64,000 nt of DNA, taken from Pseudomonas sp. Q11 (GTDB taxonomy: Bacteria; Pseudomonadota; Gammaproteobacteria; Pseudomonadales; Pseudomonadaceae). Each line of letters begins with the position of its first letter. Position 1 is the stretch's first letter. The DNA is taken from contig NZ_JAKNQY010000001.1 in assembly GCF_024494355.1 (NCBI RefSeq), forward strand, positions 124,001 through 188,000, read 5' to 3'. The translations under genes were made by a program, and so were the position numbers. The notes beneath the pieces were generated by a model. The model was not told the DNA's origin. It made no database searches and worked only from the letters and a program-made list of their open reading frames with translations. Below are positions 55,319 to 63,142 of this stretch, piece after piece.

Positions 55319-55714
55319 TCAGGGAATGAGCATCTGCACCTGCCCTGGCACAATGATCTTGATCACCCCGGCCCAGGTGCACATCAGGGTGCTGTTGGCA
55401 TCGATGGCCGGCATGTTGCCCAGCAACAGGGTCGGGGCGCCGCCGGGAATCCAGGGAGCGGCGGTGGCCGGGATGCAGGGCATGGGGGTCAGCACACCGA
55501 GTGCCGCAGCGGTGGCGGCGGCCACAGTCGGGTTCGCCAGGCTCATGCACATGCCAAACGTGGTGATGTTCACCAGGGGAATGTGATCCATGATATTCGC
55601 CGCCGGCATCCCGCCGGTCAGCAGCCGATTGACCGGCAGCACATTGAGCACCGCCGGGGCGGCGCCGAAACTGCACTGCAAGGTTGCGGTGCCACAGACT
55701 TGCGGGCATCCCAT
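55319..55714 (-). CDS. DUF4280 PAAR-like protein
   Basis: This 131-residue protein has the DUF4280 pattern: ATLQCSFGAAPAVLNVLP (about 9-26), LTGGMPAANIMDHIPLVNI, FGMCMSLANPTVAAATAAAL (shortened) and CTWAGVIKIIVPGQ near the end. These proteins are thought to sharpen the VgrG tip in the manner of PAAR proteins and to connect effectors. The start at 55714 has GGGAG eight bases upstream and agrees with relatives; an ATG at 55753 would add 13 residues. It is convergent with the vgrG-MORN unit, so it has its own promoter. Confidence 0.83.
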   Translation of the reverse strand: MGCPQVCGTATLQCSFGAAPAVLNVLPVNRLLTGGMPAANIMDHIPLVNITTFGMCMSLANPTVAAATAAALGVLTPMPCIPATAAPWIPGGAPTLLLGNMPAIDANSTLMCTWAGVIKIIVPGQVQMLIP

Positions 55715-55893
55715 CGCGATGGCTCCCTGAAAAGCGACAGACGCTGAAACCATAGCTCATCCACCCGGATCAGGCCCGCTGATTATCCTGCAACACGCTA
55801 ACCTATAAGACCCTGGCGTGCTTGTGACGCCTCTCACCTGCCATTAGATTAGCCAATGATCGATGGCCTCCAAAATAAGCAGAAGGGATAAGC

Positions 55894-56961
55894 ATGGCGT
55901 TTACTGATCAGTCCACCCGTGTCCGCGACGGTGAAGAACTCGATGCCAGTCTGATCGACCCGTACCTCAAGGCCCACATTCCAGGCCTCACCGGTACGCC
56001 GCAGATCAGCCAGTTTCCCGGTGGCGCTTCGAACCTGACTTACCTGCTGGAATACCCTGAACAGGAATTCGTCCTGCGGCGTCCGCCGTTCGGCCATAAA
56101 GCCAAGTCCGCCCACGACATGGGGCGTGAGTTCCGCATCCTCAATCAATTGCGCGAAGGTTTTCCGTATTGCCCGAAAGCCTATGTGCACTGCACCGACG
56201 AGTCGGTGATGGGCGCCGAGTTCTACGTGATGGAACGGCTCAAGGGCATCATCCTGCGCTCCGACCTGCCGCCGGAACTGGGTTTCGACGCTGCCCGTAC
56301 CGAAGCCCTGTGCAAGAGTTTCATCGACCGGCTCGTCGAACTGCACCAGGTCGACTACAAGGCCTGCGGCCTGGCCGACCTGGGCAAACCCGAAGGTTAC
56401 GTGGCCCGGCAGATCCGTGGCTGGAGCGACCGTTACGAAAAAGCCCTGACCCCGGACGCGCCGAAATGGGAGGCGGTCAAGGCCTGGCTCAACGAGAAGA
56501 TGCCTGCCGACCACCCTACCTCCAGCATCGTCCATAACGACTACCGCTTCGACAACGTGATCCTCGACCCAGAGAACCCGATGCAGATCATCGGCGTGCT
56601 GGACTGGGAACTGACCACCATTGGCGACCCGCTGATGGATCTGGGCAACAGCCTCGCCTACTGGATCGAAGCCGGCGACCCGGCACCGGTGCAACTGATG
56701 CGCCGCCAACCGAGCCATGCACCGGGCATGCTGACCCGTCGCGAGTTCGTCGATTACTACGCTGAACGCGCCGGGATCCGCATCGACAACTTCGACTTCT
56801 ATTACACCTACGGCCTGTTCCGCCTCGCCGGCATCGTCCAGCAGATCTACTACCGCTTCTTCCATGGCCAGACCCAGGACAAACGCTTCGCGCAGTTCGT
56901 TCAGATGAACAAACTGCTGGAGCAGATGAGCCTGCAGGTCATCAGCAAATCCACGCTCTGA
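55894..56961 (+). CDS. Phosphotransferase-family protein (APH/ACAD10-like kinase fold)
   Basis: The aminoglycoside-phosphotransferase kinase fold of this 355-residue protein includes an N-terminal nucleotide loop (QFPGGASNLTYLLEY), catalytic HNDYRFDNVILD (H-x-D-x4-N; about 210-221) and metal-binding LDWELTTIGDP. Such proteins resemble the N-terminal kinase domain of ACAD10/11, which phosphorylates 4-hydroxy acids before their degradation by acyl-CoA dehydrogenases, so a catabolic rather than resistance role is likely. An SDR gene follows after 24 bases in the same operon. Confidence 0.85.
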   Translation: MAFTDQSTRVRDGEELDASLIDPYLKAHIPGLTGTPQISQFPGGASNLTYLLEYPEQEFVLRRPPFGHKAKSAHDMGREFRILNQLREGFPYCPKAYVHCTDESVMGAEFYVMERLKGIILRSDLPPELGFDAARTEALCKSFIDRLVELHQVDYKACGLADLGKPEGYVARQIRGWSDRYEKALTPDAPKWEAVKAWLNEKMPADHPTSSIVHNDYRFDNVILDPENPMQIIGVLDWELTTIGDPLMDLGNSLAYWIEAGDPAPVQLMRRQPSHAPGMLTRREFVDYYAERAGIRIDNFDFYYTYGLFRLAGIVQQIYYRFFHGQTQDKRFAQFVQMNKLLEQMSLQVISKSTL

Positions 56962-56985
56962 GCGCATCTATAACAAGGAAACAGC

Positions 56986-57753
56986 ATGTCCAAGACTCAG
57001 TTGTTCGACCTCGACGGTAAAATCGCTTTCGTTTCCGGCGCCAGCCGTGGCATCGGCGAAGCAATCGCCAAACTGCTGGCCCAGCAAGGCGCCCATGTGA
57101 TCGTCTCGAGCCGCAAACTCGAGGGTTGCCAGCACGTGGCCGACGCCATCATCGCCGCTGGCGGCAAAGCGACCGCCATCGCCTGCCACATTGGTGAAAT
57201 GGAACAGATCAGCCAGGTATTCGCCGGTATCCGCGAGCAGTTCGGGCGCCTGGACATCCTGGTGAACAACGCCGCCACCAACCCGCAGTTCTGTAACGTA
57301 CTGGACACTGACCTGGGGGCGTTCCAGAAAACCGTCGACGTGAACATTCGCGGCTATTTCTTCATGTCGGTCGAAGCCGGCAAGCTGATGCGCGAGAACG
57401 GTGGCGGCAGCATCATCAACGTGGCGTCGATCAACGGCATCTCGCCGGGGATCTTCCAGGGCATCTATTCGGTGACCAAGGCCGCGGTGATCAACATGAC
57501 CAAGGTGTTCGCCAAGGAATGCGCGCAATTCGGCATCCGCTGCAATGCCTTGCTGCCGGGCCTGACCGACACCAAGTTCGCCTCGGCGCTGGTCAAGAAC
57601 GAAGCGATCCTGAAAACCGCCCTGGCGCAGATCCCGCTCAAGCGCGTGGCCGATCCAAGCGAAATGGCCGGCGCGGTGCTGTACCTGGCCAGTGATGCAT
57701 CGAGCTATACCACGGGTGTGGCGCTGAATGTGGATGGGGGTTTCCTGTCCTGA
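56986..57753 (+). CDS. SDR-family oxidoreductase
   Basis: This is a 255-residue classical short-chain dehydrogenase. The cofactor motif is SGASRGIGEA (17-26), with NNAATNP at about 92-98, the catalytic serine in NVASINGISP and Tyr/Lys in IYSVTKAAV (Y-x3-K). The C-terminus GVALNVDGGFLS is typical. AAGGAA precedes the ATG. Cotranscription with the kinase-like gene suggests both act on one hydroxy- or keto-acid substrate, which is not identifiable here. Confidence 0.88.
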   Translation: MSKTQLFDLDGKIAFVSGASRGIGEAIAKLLAQQGAHVIVSSRKLEGCQHVADAIIAAGGKATAIACHIGEMEQISQVFAGIREQFGRLDILVNNAATNPQFCNVLDTDLGAFQKTVDVNIRGYFFMSVEAGKLMRENGGGSIINVASINGISPGIFQGIYSVTKAAVINMTKVFAKECAQFGIRCNALLPGLTDTKFASALVKNEAILKTALAQIPLKRVADPSEMAGAVLYLASDASSYTTGVALNVDGGFLS

Positions 57754-57763
57754 TGATGTTCCC

Positions 57764-57852
57764 TGTGGGAGCGAGCCTGCTCGCGATAGCGGTGGATCAG
57801 TGACATCAATACTGGCAGATCCAACGTCATCGCGAGCAGGCTCGCTCCCACA
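57764..57852. repeat. REP-like inverted repeat pair
   Basis: The arms TGTGGGAGCGAGCCTGCTCG and the complement ending at 57852 lie just past the SDR stop. Confidence 0.86.
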
Positions 57853-57879
57853 GGGATGGTGCAGTGACCGCCAGAAAAT

Positions 57880-57921
57880 GAATATTTATTCCAATATTGC
57901 AATATGCGAATATTTATTCCA
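57880..57921 (+). promoter_or_regulatory. Operator-like array upstream of the Gfo/Idh/MocA gene
   Basis: Two exact copies of GAATATTTATTCCA (57880-57893 and 57908-57921) flank a perfect 12-bp palindrome ATATTGCAATAT (57894-57905). On the minus strand each copy reads GGAA-N6-TTC, close to the GGAA-N6-TTCC operator reported for IolR-type RpiR regulators of inositol catabolism. This AT-rich block stands out from its surroundings. No regulator gene is adjacent. Confidence 0.6.
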
Positions 57922-57923
57922 TA

Positions 57924-57960
57924 AAGAGCCCTTCTGAAAATAAAAACTCAAAGGGCTCTT
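57924..57960 (+). promoter_or_regulatory. Hairpin covering the ribosome site of the Gfo/Idh/MocA gene
   Basis: AAGAGCCCTT and AAGGGCTCTT form a 10-bp stem with an A-rich loop of about 17 bases. It ends four bases before the ATG. The 3' arm contains the only purine-rich ribosome site, AAAGGG, so folding should hinder translation. Confidence 0.65.
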
Positions 57961-57964
57961 CCTC

Positions 57965-59080
57965 ATGCACGAACTCGGCATCGGTCTGATTGGCACCGGC
58001 TTCATGGGTCGTGCCCATGCCTTGGCATTCCACAATGCCAAGGCGGTGTTCGACCTCCCCCTGAACCTGAAACTGGCGGCCCTGGCCGATGCCGATCCCC
58101 AGCGTGCCCGGCAGTGCGCCCAGAACTGGGGGTTCGAGACGGCCCACAGCGACTGGCAGCGGCTGATCGACGACCCGAAGGTTCACCTGGTCGCCATCAC
58201 CACCCCCAACCACCTGCACTTTCCGATGGCCATGGCGGCGCTGGCGGCGGGCAAGCCGGTCTATTGTGAAAAGCCCCTGGCGGTGTCCCTGGAGCAGGCC
58301 GGACAGATGCGCCAGGCAGCCAAGGCCGCCGGGGTGGTGACGCGGGTCGGCTACAACTACCAGCACAACCCGATTATCCAACGGGCGCGGGACATGATCC
58401 AACGCGGCGAGCTGGGGCAGATCATCAGTTTCCAGGGCGAGTTCAGCGAAGACTTCATGGCCGACCCGACCTCACCGTGGTCATGGCGCTGCGAAGCCGC
58501 CCACGCTGGCGGCGCACTGGCGGATCTGGGCAGTCATTTGCTGGCCATGGCCCGTCATTTATTGGGCGATGTCGCGGCTGTGTGCGCCGACAGCCAGACC
58601 GTACACAGCCAGCGTCCCGCCAGCGCCGGCAACACTGAACAACGCGCCATCGCCGTGGATGACCAGGTCCACGCCCTGCTGCGCTTTGCCAACGGCGCCC
58701 GAGGTACGGTCAGCAGCAGTTGGCTCAAGCACGGCTACAAGAACCACCTGAGCTTAGAGATCAGCGGCACGCTCGGCACCCTGGCGTTCGATCAGGAACG
58801 ACTGAATGAACTGCGCGTGTGCCGCCTCGGCCATGGGGGCTTCCAACGTCTGCTGGCCGGCCCGGATCTGCCAGGCTATGCCGCGTTCAGTCCAGCGGCC
58901 GGGCATCAGTTGGGGTACAACGAATTGAAGACCCTGGAGGTCCAGGAACTGGTCATGGCCCTCGCCGGCCAGGGCGCCGGCGGGACGGATTTCGACGAGG
59001 CCTGGGAGGTGGAGCGGCTGGCGGCGGCGATTCGCATCGCCGCGCGGGAGGAGCGTTGGGTGGAGGTCGGTGGGCTATAA
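57965..59080 (+). CDS. Gfo/Idh/MocA-family oxidoreductase
   Basis: This is a 371-residue NAD(P)-dependent sugar or inositol dehydrogenase-type enzyme. The Rossmann motif is GLIGTGFMGRAHA (8-20), the family lysine lies in YCEKPLAVSLEQA (about 101-113; EKP motif), and the later HAGGALADLGSHLLAMARHL (shortened) holds the substrate-site D-x3-H. The substrate cannot be fixed from sequence. The unusual upstream operators and hairpin suggest tight induction. It is the only gene of its unit. Confidence 0.88.
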   Translation: MHELGIGLIGTGFMGRAHALAFHNAKAVFDLPLNLKLAALADADPQRARQCAQNWGFETAHSDWQRLIDDPKVHLVAITTPNHLHFPMAMAALAAGKPVYCEKPLAVSLEQAGQMRQAAKAAGVVTRVGYNYQHNPIIQRARDMIQRGELGQIISFQGEFSEDFMADPTSPWSWRCEAAHAGGALADLGSHLLAMARHLLGDVAAVCADSQTVHSQRPASAGNTEQRAIAVDDQVHALLRFANGARGTVSSSWLKHGYKNHLSLEISGTLGTLAFDQERLNELRVCRLGHGGFQRLLAGPDLPGYAAFSPAAGHQLGYNELKTLEVQELVMALAGQGAGGTDFDEAWEVERLAAAIRIAAREERWVEVGGL

Positions 59081-59127
59081 CTACTCACTTTCTCACTGTA
59101 TGAAAACCCTTGTGGCGAAGGGGTTTC

Positions 59128-59212
59128 TGTGGGAGCAAGGCTTGCCCGCGATGCCGGTCCCTCGTCCGCTGAGCAAGCGCTATCGCTCATCGCGAGCAAG
59201 CTTTGCTCCTAC
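59128..59212. repeat. REP-like inverted repeat pair
   Basis: TGTGGGAGCAAGGCTTGCCC (59128 on) and CGCGAGCAAGCTTTGCTCCT near 59190-59212 pair imperfectly. They lie between the convergent oxidoreductase and FAD-protein genes. Confidence 0.75.
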
Positions 59213-59224
59213 CTGGGACCTCAT

Positions 59225-60664
59225 TCAATCCCAATCTTGGGTTTGCAGTTCAACCAAACGCGCTGCCAGCGCCTTGGCCTGGCTCGCCACATCGGTCACT
59301 GCGGTGCTTTCCCACCACATTCCGCGCAACGGTGGTCCCATGGCGAACAGACGACTGGCGGGATCGCCCCGGGCATCCAGCACTGCGCCATCGGCATGGG
59401 CGGCGACGCCCAGGGCCAACGGGCCGGGCTGGACCAATCCACGAGCCAGCAGTTGTTGAGGCAACGGCCGCGCCACACGACGCCAGTCATACTCAATGCC
59501 ACTGGAGTTGATCAGTGCAGCGCCCTGCACCACCGTCAGATCCGACTCGCCTCGCCGGCGAATGCGGATGTTCACCGTTCCCTCGGCAGACGACGCCAGC
59601 CCTTTGAACGACGCCGCCTGGATCCGCAACCGCCCTTCCTCGTGCAGCCGCGCCACCAGCTCGGCGCTCAAGGGTGGGGAACGATGATGATGACTCTCCC
59701 ACCACGGCCGCACATGTCGCACGAACTGCCGGCGCTGCACATCACTTGCCTGGTTCCACAAGCGCCCGATGTGTGCCCGAACGGTGTCCAGCGGCGCTTG
59801 CCAATCGATCCCTAGGGCGTGGGCCTGGCGGCATTGCTCACGCAAGGCCCGCATCAATTGGCGTGGCGAGCGGAGACTGTGATCGTCGGCGAGAAAGTCC
59901 ACCCACTCAGGCGGTTGGCGGCGCACATGGGGCAGCAGGCCGTGGCGGGAAAACACTTCGATCGGTCCGCGATGCCCGGCCTGTTCCAGCGACACGACGG
60001 CATCGACCATGGTCAGCCCCGAGCCGATGATCAGCACCGTTGAGTGCGGGTCGAGCTGGCGCATCGCAGCCACATCCCAAGGATCCAGGGCCTCGGCATT
60101 CAAGCCGCTGGATTCGGTTTGCGGAGTGCGCGCCGCCGGGAACATGCCGGTGGCCAGCACCGCGAAACGGCCACGCAAGATTTGGCCGTCATCCAACGTC
60201 AGCACCACGGCATCGTCGGCAAGCTGCAGGTCCACGGCCTCCCCGCGCACGTGCTCGGCGGTCGAACCGTTTTGTGCGCCCAACTCACGAGCCTCGGCAA
60301 GGCGTTGCTGCACATAGAGGCCGAATATCCCCCGGGGTGGGAACAGCTCGCTGACCGGTACATGCTGCTGATCCGACTCGGGCCAGCCACCAGCCTCGAT
60401 GAATTCAGCGAGCCATTGGGTCAGGTCATCGGCGTTGTCCGGATCGACGCTCATACGCGCGGCATTGCCGTTCAAGGTGTGGCCCAGCTCCACGGCGCTG
60501 TAGGCCTCACCCCGACCCAGCTCGCTGCGCGGCTCGACGATCAATACCTCGCGCCGGCCCGGCAGGCGCAGCAATTGTGCCGCCAACATGGCACCGCTCA
60601 GGCCGCCGCCGATGATAAGGATATCAGCGTGACGCGGCGCTCCCAGGGTCGGATTGTTTTCCAT
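59225..60664 (-). CDS. FAD/NAD(P)-binding protein
   Basis: The N-terminal dinucleotide fold of this 479-residue flavoprotein is ILIIGGGLSGAMLAAQLL (15-32). A second Rossmann motif VLIIGSGLTMVDAVVSL (about 208-224) and the ATGMFP motif follow, as in FAD-NAD(P)-binding (PF13454-type) proteins. Relatives include uncharacterised oxidoreductases and some hydroxyacylglutathione-pathway neighbours. The substrate is unknown. GGAAG lies upstream of the ATG. Confidence 0.82.
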   Translation of the reverse strand: MENNPTLGAPRHADILIIGGGLSGAMLAAQLLRLPGRREVLIVEPRSELGRGEAYSAVELGHTLNGNAARMSVDPDNADDLTQWLAEFIEAGGWPESDQQHVPVSELFPPRGIFGLYVQQRLAEARELGAQNGSTAEHVRGEAVDLQLADDAVVLTLDDGQILRGRFAVLATGMFPAARTPQTESSGLNAEALDPWDVAAMRQLDPHSTVLIIGSGLTMVDAVVSLEQAGHRGPIEVFSRHGLLPHVRRQPPEWVDFLADDHSLRSPRQLMRALREQCRQAHALGIDWQAPLDTVRAHIGRLWNQASDVQRRQFVRHVRPWWESHHHRSPPLSAELVARLHEEGRLRIQAASFKGLASSAEGTVNIRIRRRGESDLTVVQGAALINSSGIEYDWRRVARPLPQQLLARGLVQPGPLALGVAAHADGAVLDARGDPASRLFAMGPPLRGMWWESTAVTDVASQAKALAARLVELQTQDWD

Positions 60665-60814
60665 TGAACGCTTCCATATAAAACAGACAGCACCTATCGG
60701 TTGCTGGTCCTCAAGCCTAGGGTTCCGGTGAGGATCTTCGATGAGACGAGCGCTACCTTACTGTTTTGCCTGCTGTTATGGAAGCTGATCGAAATGTTGA
60801 GCAAAGCCCGCCTT

Positions 60815-61183
60815 CTACGGTTGCAAGACGGCATATATCCGACGCCGCGCATCAAATATATCGCCGTTCAGGCGCCTGAATTCATACCGCAGCGATACCT
60901 CTGTAATGCGCTCTGGGAAATACCATTTTTGGTGCGAAATCAACATGCCATTGTCCAGCATTTGCTGGTCAACTGTCTTTGGAAGAAATAGCGAGCCTGC
61001 CCCTTCCAGACGTATATAAACCCATAGTCCTTCACCTAATTCGACACTTGGAAGAATAGGCACCTTCACGGTGAAATCTTTAAAAAAATCATAAGCAAGC
61101 TCTCCATCAGTGGCGGGTTCGATAACGGCTCGCGGCAATCGCACATCGACTGGATAAAACGAAGCGTCACTTTTAGTATCCAT
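60815..61183 (-). CDS. Unknown 122-residue protein
   Basis: I do not recognise this protein. It is soluble, with alternating beta-strand character (DFTVKVPILPSVELGEGLWVYIRLEG in part, then TEVSLRYEFRR) and no signal peptide or helix. GGAGG eight bases before the ATG at 61183 supports translation and this start. Base composition is more AT-rich than its neighbours, and it lies in the same region as the broken pyocin gene, which suggests recent acquisition. The 150 bases at 60665-60814 downstream hold nothing clear. Confidence 0.7.
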   Translation of the reverse strand: MDTKSDASFYPVDVRLPRAVIEPATDGELAYDFFKDFTVKVPILPSVELGEGLWVYIRLEGAGSLFLPKTVDQQMLDNGMLISHQKWYFPERITEVSLRYEFRRLNGDIFDARRRIYAVLQP

Positions 61184-61325
61184 CACAGACACCTCCAAGC
61201 TTTGGCCAGGTATATAAACGGGCTGGTTTGAAAGCGCCCCAGAGCGTTCCAGACACTACACTCCCAACCAAAACAGAACTACTGACAGATCTGACAGGTG
61301 TATAAATAGTCAGCATCCATAAGCG

Positions 61326-61901
61326 TCAAATCACCACATTGCGTACAAACCGCGCTGCCACCAAACCATCGTTGCGATAGGCATGGGGCTGGTTGCTGGC
61401 GAACATGAAAAACTCACCGGCGCCGATCTGGTGCTCTTCGCTGCCCAGCGTCAGGGTCAGGCAGCCCTCGAATACATAGAGCTGCTCGCTCCAGCCATCG
61501 GCATCAGGTTCGGAGGGGTAATGCTCACCGGGCTCCAGGCGCCATTCCCAGAGTTCGACTTCGCGGCTGGCGGTGGCCTTGGCGAGCAAAACGGCTTTGC
61601 TGCCGGGGATGGTCCCGGCCCAGGCCAGTTCGTTGATGCGACTCGGGTCGCGGGCATCGGGGGCCTGGATCAGGTCGCTGAAGGCCACGTCGAGGGCTTC
61701 GGCGACACGGTCAAGGGTGGTCAGGCTGACATTCTTTTCGCCGGCCTCGATGGCCACCAACATGCGCCGGCTGACCCCGGACAGTTCGGCCAGGGTTGTC
61801 TGGCTGAGCTGTGCGGCGTGCCGCAGGCGGCGGACGTTCTGGCTGACGTGTTGCAGGACGGATGCCCGTTGACCGTTTTCTTTGTGCACTATATTGCTCA
61901 T
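61326..61901 (-). CDS. XRE-family regulator with cupin domain
   Basis: This is a 191-residue transcription regulator. The helix-turn-helix lies at about 15-70 (QLSQTTLAELSGVSRRMLVAIE in part) and a cupin sensor at about 115-188 (EPGEHYPSEPDADGWSE, GEFFMFASNQPHAYRN). This architecture controls small metabolite or transport genes. It is divergent from an EamA exporter with 75 bases between the starts, so it probably regulates that gene and itself. The start at 61901 was chosen because the homologous part begins there. Confidence 0.86.
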   Translation of the reverse strand: MSNIVHKENGQRASVLQHVSQNVRRLRHAAQLSQTTLAELSGVSRRMLVAIEAGEKNVSLTTLDRVAEALDVAFSDLIQAPDARDPSRINELAWAGTIPGSKAVLLAKATASREVELWEWRLEPGEHYPSEPDADGWSEQLYVFEGCLTLTLGSEEHQIGAGEFFMFASNQPHAYRNDGLVAARFVRNVVI

Positions 61902-61976
61902 CTGCTGGGGTTGCGCATTATACTGCCCACCTTCTTCGGGCGCATTGTGCGTCCGCCTCAAGTGGCGCGCAAGGTC

Positions 61977-62909
61977 ATGGCATCGGTGAACTCCCCTCAA
62001 GCTTCCTCCCGTTTCTCAAGGTTCAGCAAGGCCGAATGCGTGCTGGTGCTGATCACCATGATCTGGGGCGGAACTTTCTTGCTGGTACAACACGCCATGA
62101 CGGTCAGCGGGCCGATGTTTTTCGTGGGCCTGCGCTTTGCCGCCGCAGCAGCGTTTGTCGCGCTGTTTTCCTGGCGGCAGCTGCGCGACCTGACCCTGTT
62201 CGAACTCAAGGCCGGGTGCTTCATCGGCGTGGCGATCATGCTCGGCTATGGCTTGCAGACCGTCGGCCTGCAGACCATTCCCAGCAGCCAGTCGGCGTTC
62301 ATTACCGCGCTGTACGTGCCGTTCGTGCCGCTGTTGCAGTGGCTGGTGCTGGGCCGTCGGCCCGGCTTGATGCCCAGCCTCGGCATCATGCTGGCGTTCA
62401 CCGGGTTGATGCTGGTGTCGGGCCCGGCCGGAGCATCGTTGAATTTCAGCCCCGGTGAAATCGCCACGCTGATCAGTGCCATCGCCATTGCCGCCGAAAT
62501 CATCCTGATCAGCGCCTATGCCGGTCAGGTCGATGTGCGCCGGGTAACCGTGGTGCAACTGGCAAGTACGGCGGTGCTGGCATTTTTGATGGTGGTGCCC
62601 ACCCAGGAAAGAATTCCGGACTTTTCCTGGCTGTTGCTGGTCAGCGCCGTAGGCCTGGGGGCGGCCAGCGCGGCGATCCAGGTGGCGATGAACTGGGCAC
62701 AGAAAAGCGTCTCGCCGACCCGCGCCACACTGATCTATGCCGGCGAACCGGTGTGGGCCGGCATCGCCGGACGCCTGGCGGGCGAACGACTGCCAGCAAT
62801 TGCCTTGTTCGGCGCGGCACTGATCGTGGCAGCGGTGATTGTCAGTGAGCTGAAGACCCGGGGCAAAGGTAGCGTCGAGGTGGATGAGGGGCTTGAACGC
62901 GAGCAGTGA
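61977..62909 (+). CDS. EamA/DMT-family transporter
   Basis: This 310-residue inner-membrane protein has about ten helices in two EamA halves (about 20-155 and 165-300). The N-terminal helix ECVLVLITMIWGGTFLLVQH in part and the second-repeat motif RATLIYAGEPVWAGIAG carry the usual EamA signature with E-P-V. Likely role is metabolite or drug export. The start at 61977 has AAGG just upstream. It is divergent from the cupin regulator, which probably controls it. Confidence 0.88.
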   Translation: MASVNSPQASSRFSRFSKAECVLVLITMIWGGTFLLVQHAMTVSGPMFFVGLRFAAAAAFVALFSWRQLRDLTLFELKAGCFIGVAIMLGYGLQTVGLQTIPSSQSAFITALYVPFVPLLQWLVLGRRPGLMPSLGIMLAFTGLMLVSGPAGASLNFSPGEIATLISAIAIAAEIILISAYAGQVDVRRVTVVQLASTAVLAFLMVVPTQERIPDFSWLLLVSAVGLGAASAAIQVAMNWAQKSVSPTRATLIYAGEPVWAGIAGRLAGERLPAIALFGAALIVAAVIVSELKTRGKGSVEVDEGLEREQ

Positions 62910-62942
62910 GGGCGGTAGAAGCTTAGAAGCCGTGTAGGAGCT

Positions 62943-63042
62943 GTGTAGGAGCTGACGAGTGCAACGAGGCTGCGATCTTTCCCCAGACACTTGAATCACA
63001 AGCGAAAGATCAAAAGATCGCAGCCTTCGGCAGCTCCTACAC
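62943..63042. repeat. Long inverted repeat after the EamA gene
   Basis: GTGTAGGAGCTG... at 62943 pairs with ...CAGCTCCTACAC ending 63042, and an inner GGCTGCGATCTTT pairs with AAAGATCGCAGCC. An extra 11-bp copy GTGTAGGAGCT lies at 62932-62942. This is a second, different class of intergenic repeat from the GTGGGAGC family. Confidence 0.75.
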
Positions 63043-63051
63043 AAGCCCAGC

Positions 63052-63104
63052 GGGAGCAAGCTCCCTCGCCACGGGTTATATGTATGGCGGGTTATATGTA
63101 TGGC
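63052..63104. repeat. Palindrome and two 16-bp direct repeats
   Basis: GGGAGCAAGCTCCC (63052-63065) is followed by two exact copies of GGGTTATATGTATGGC at 63073 and 63089. A third, partial copy begins at 63105. Confidence 0.8.
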
Positions 63105-63142
63105 GCGTTATCTCCTGACAGGCATTACCCAAGTGCCTTCAA

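Noticed and set aside
55849..56967. Long frame antisense to the phosphotransferase gene
   Set aside because: The + strand frame has clear kinase motifs, while the antisense frame shows none.
60701..60991. Frame of 96 codons on the + strand overlapping the unknown small gene
   Set aside because: The opposite frame has a strong GGAGG site and a more protein-like sequence.
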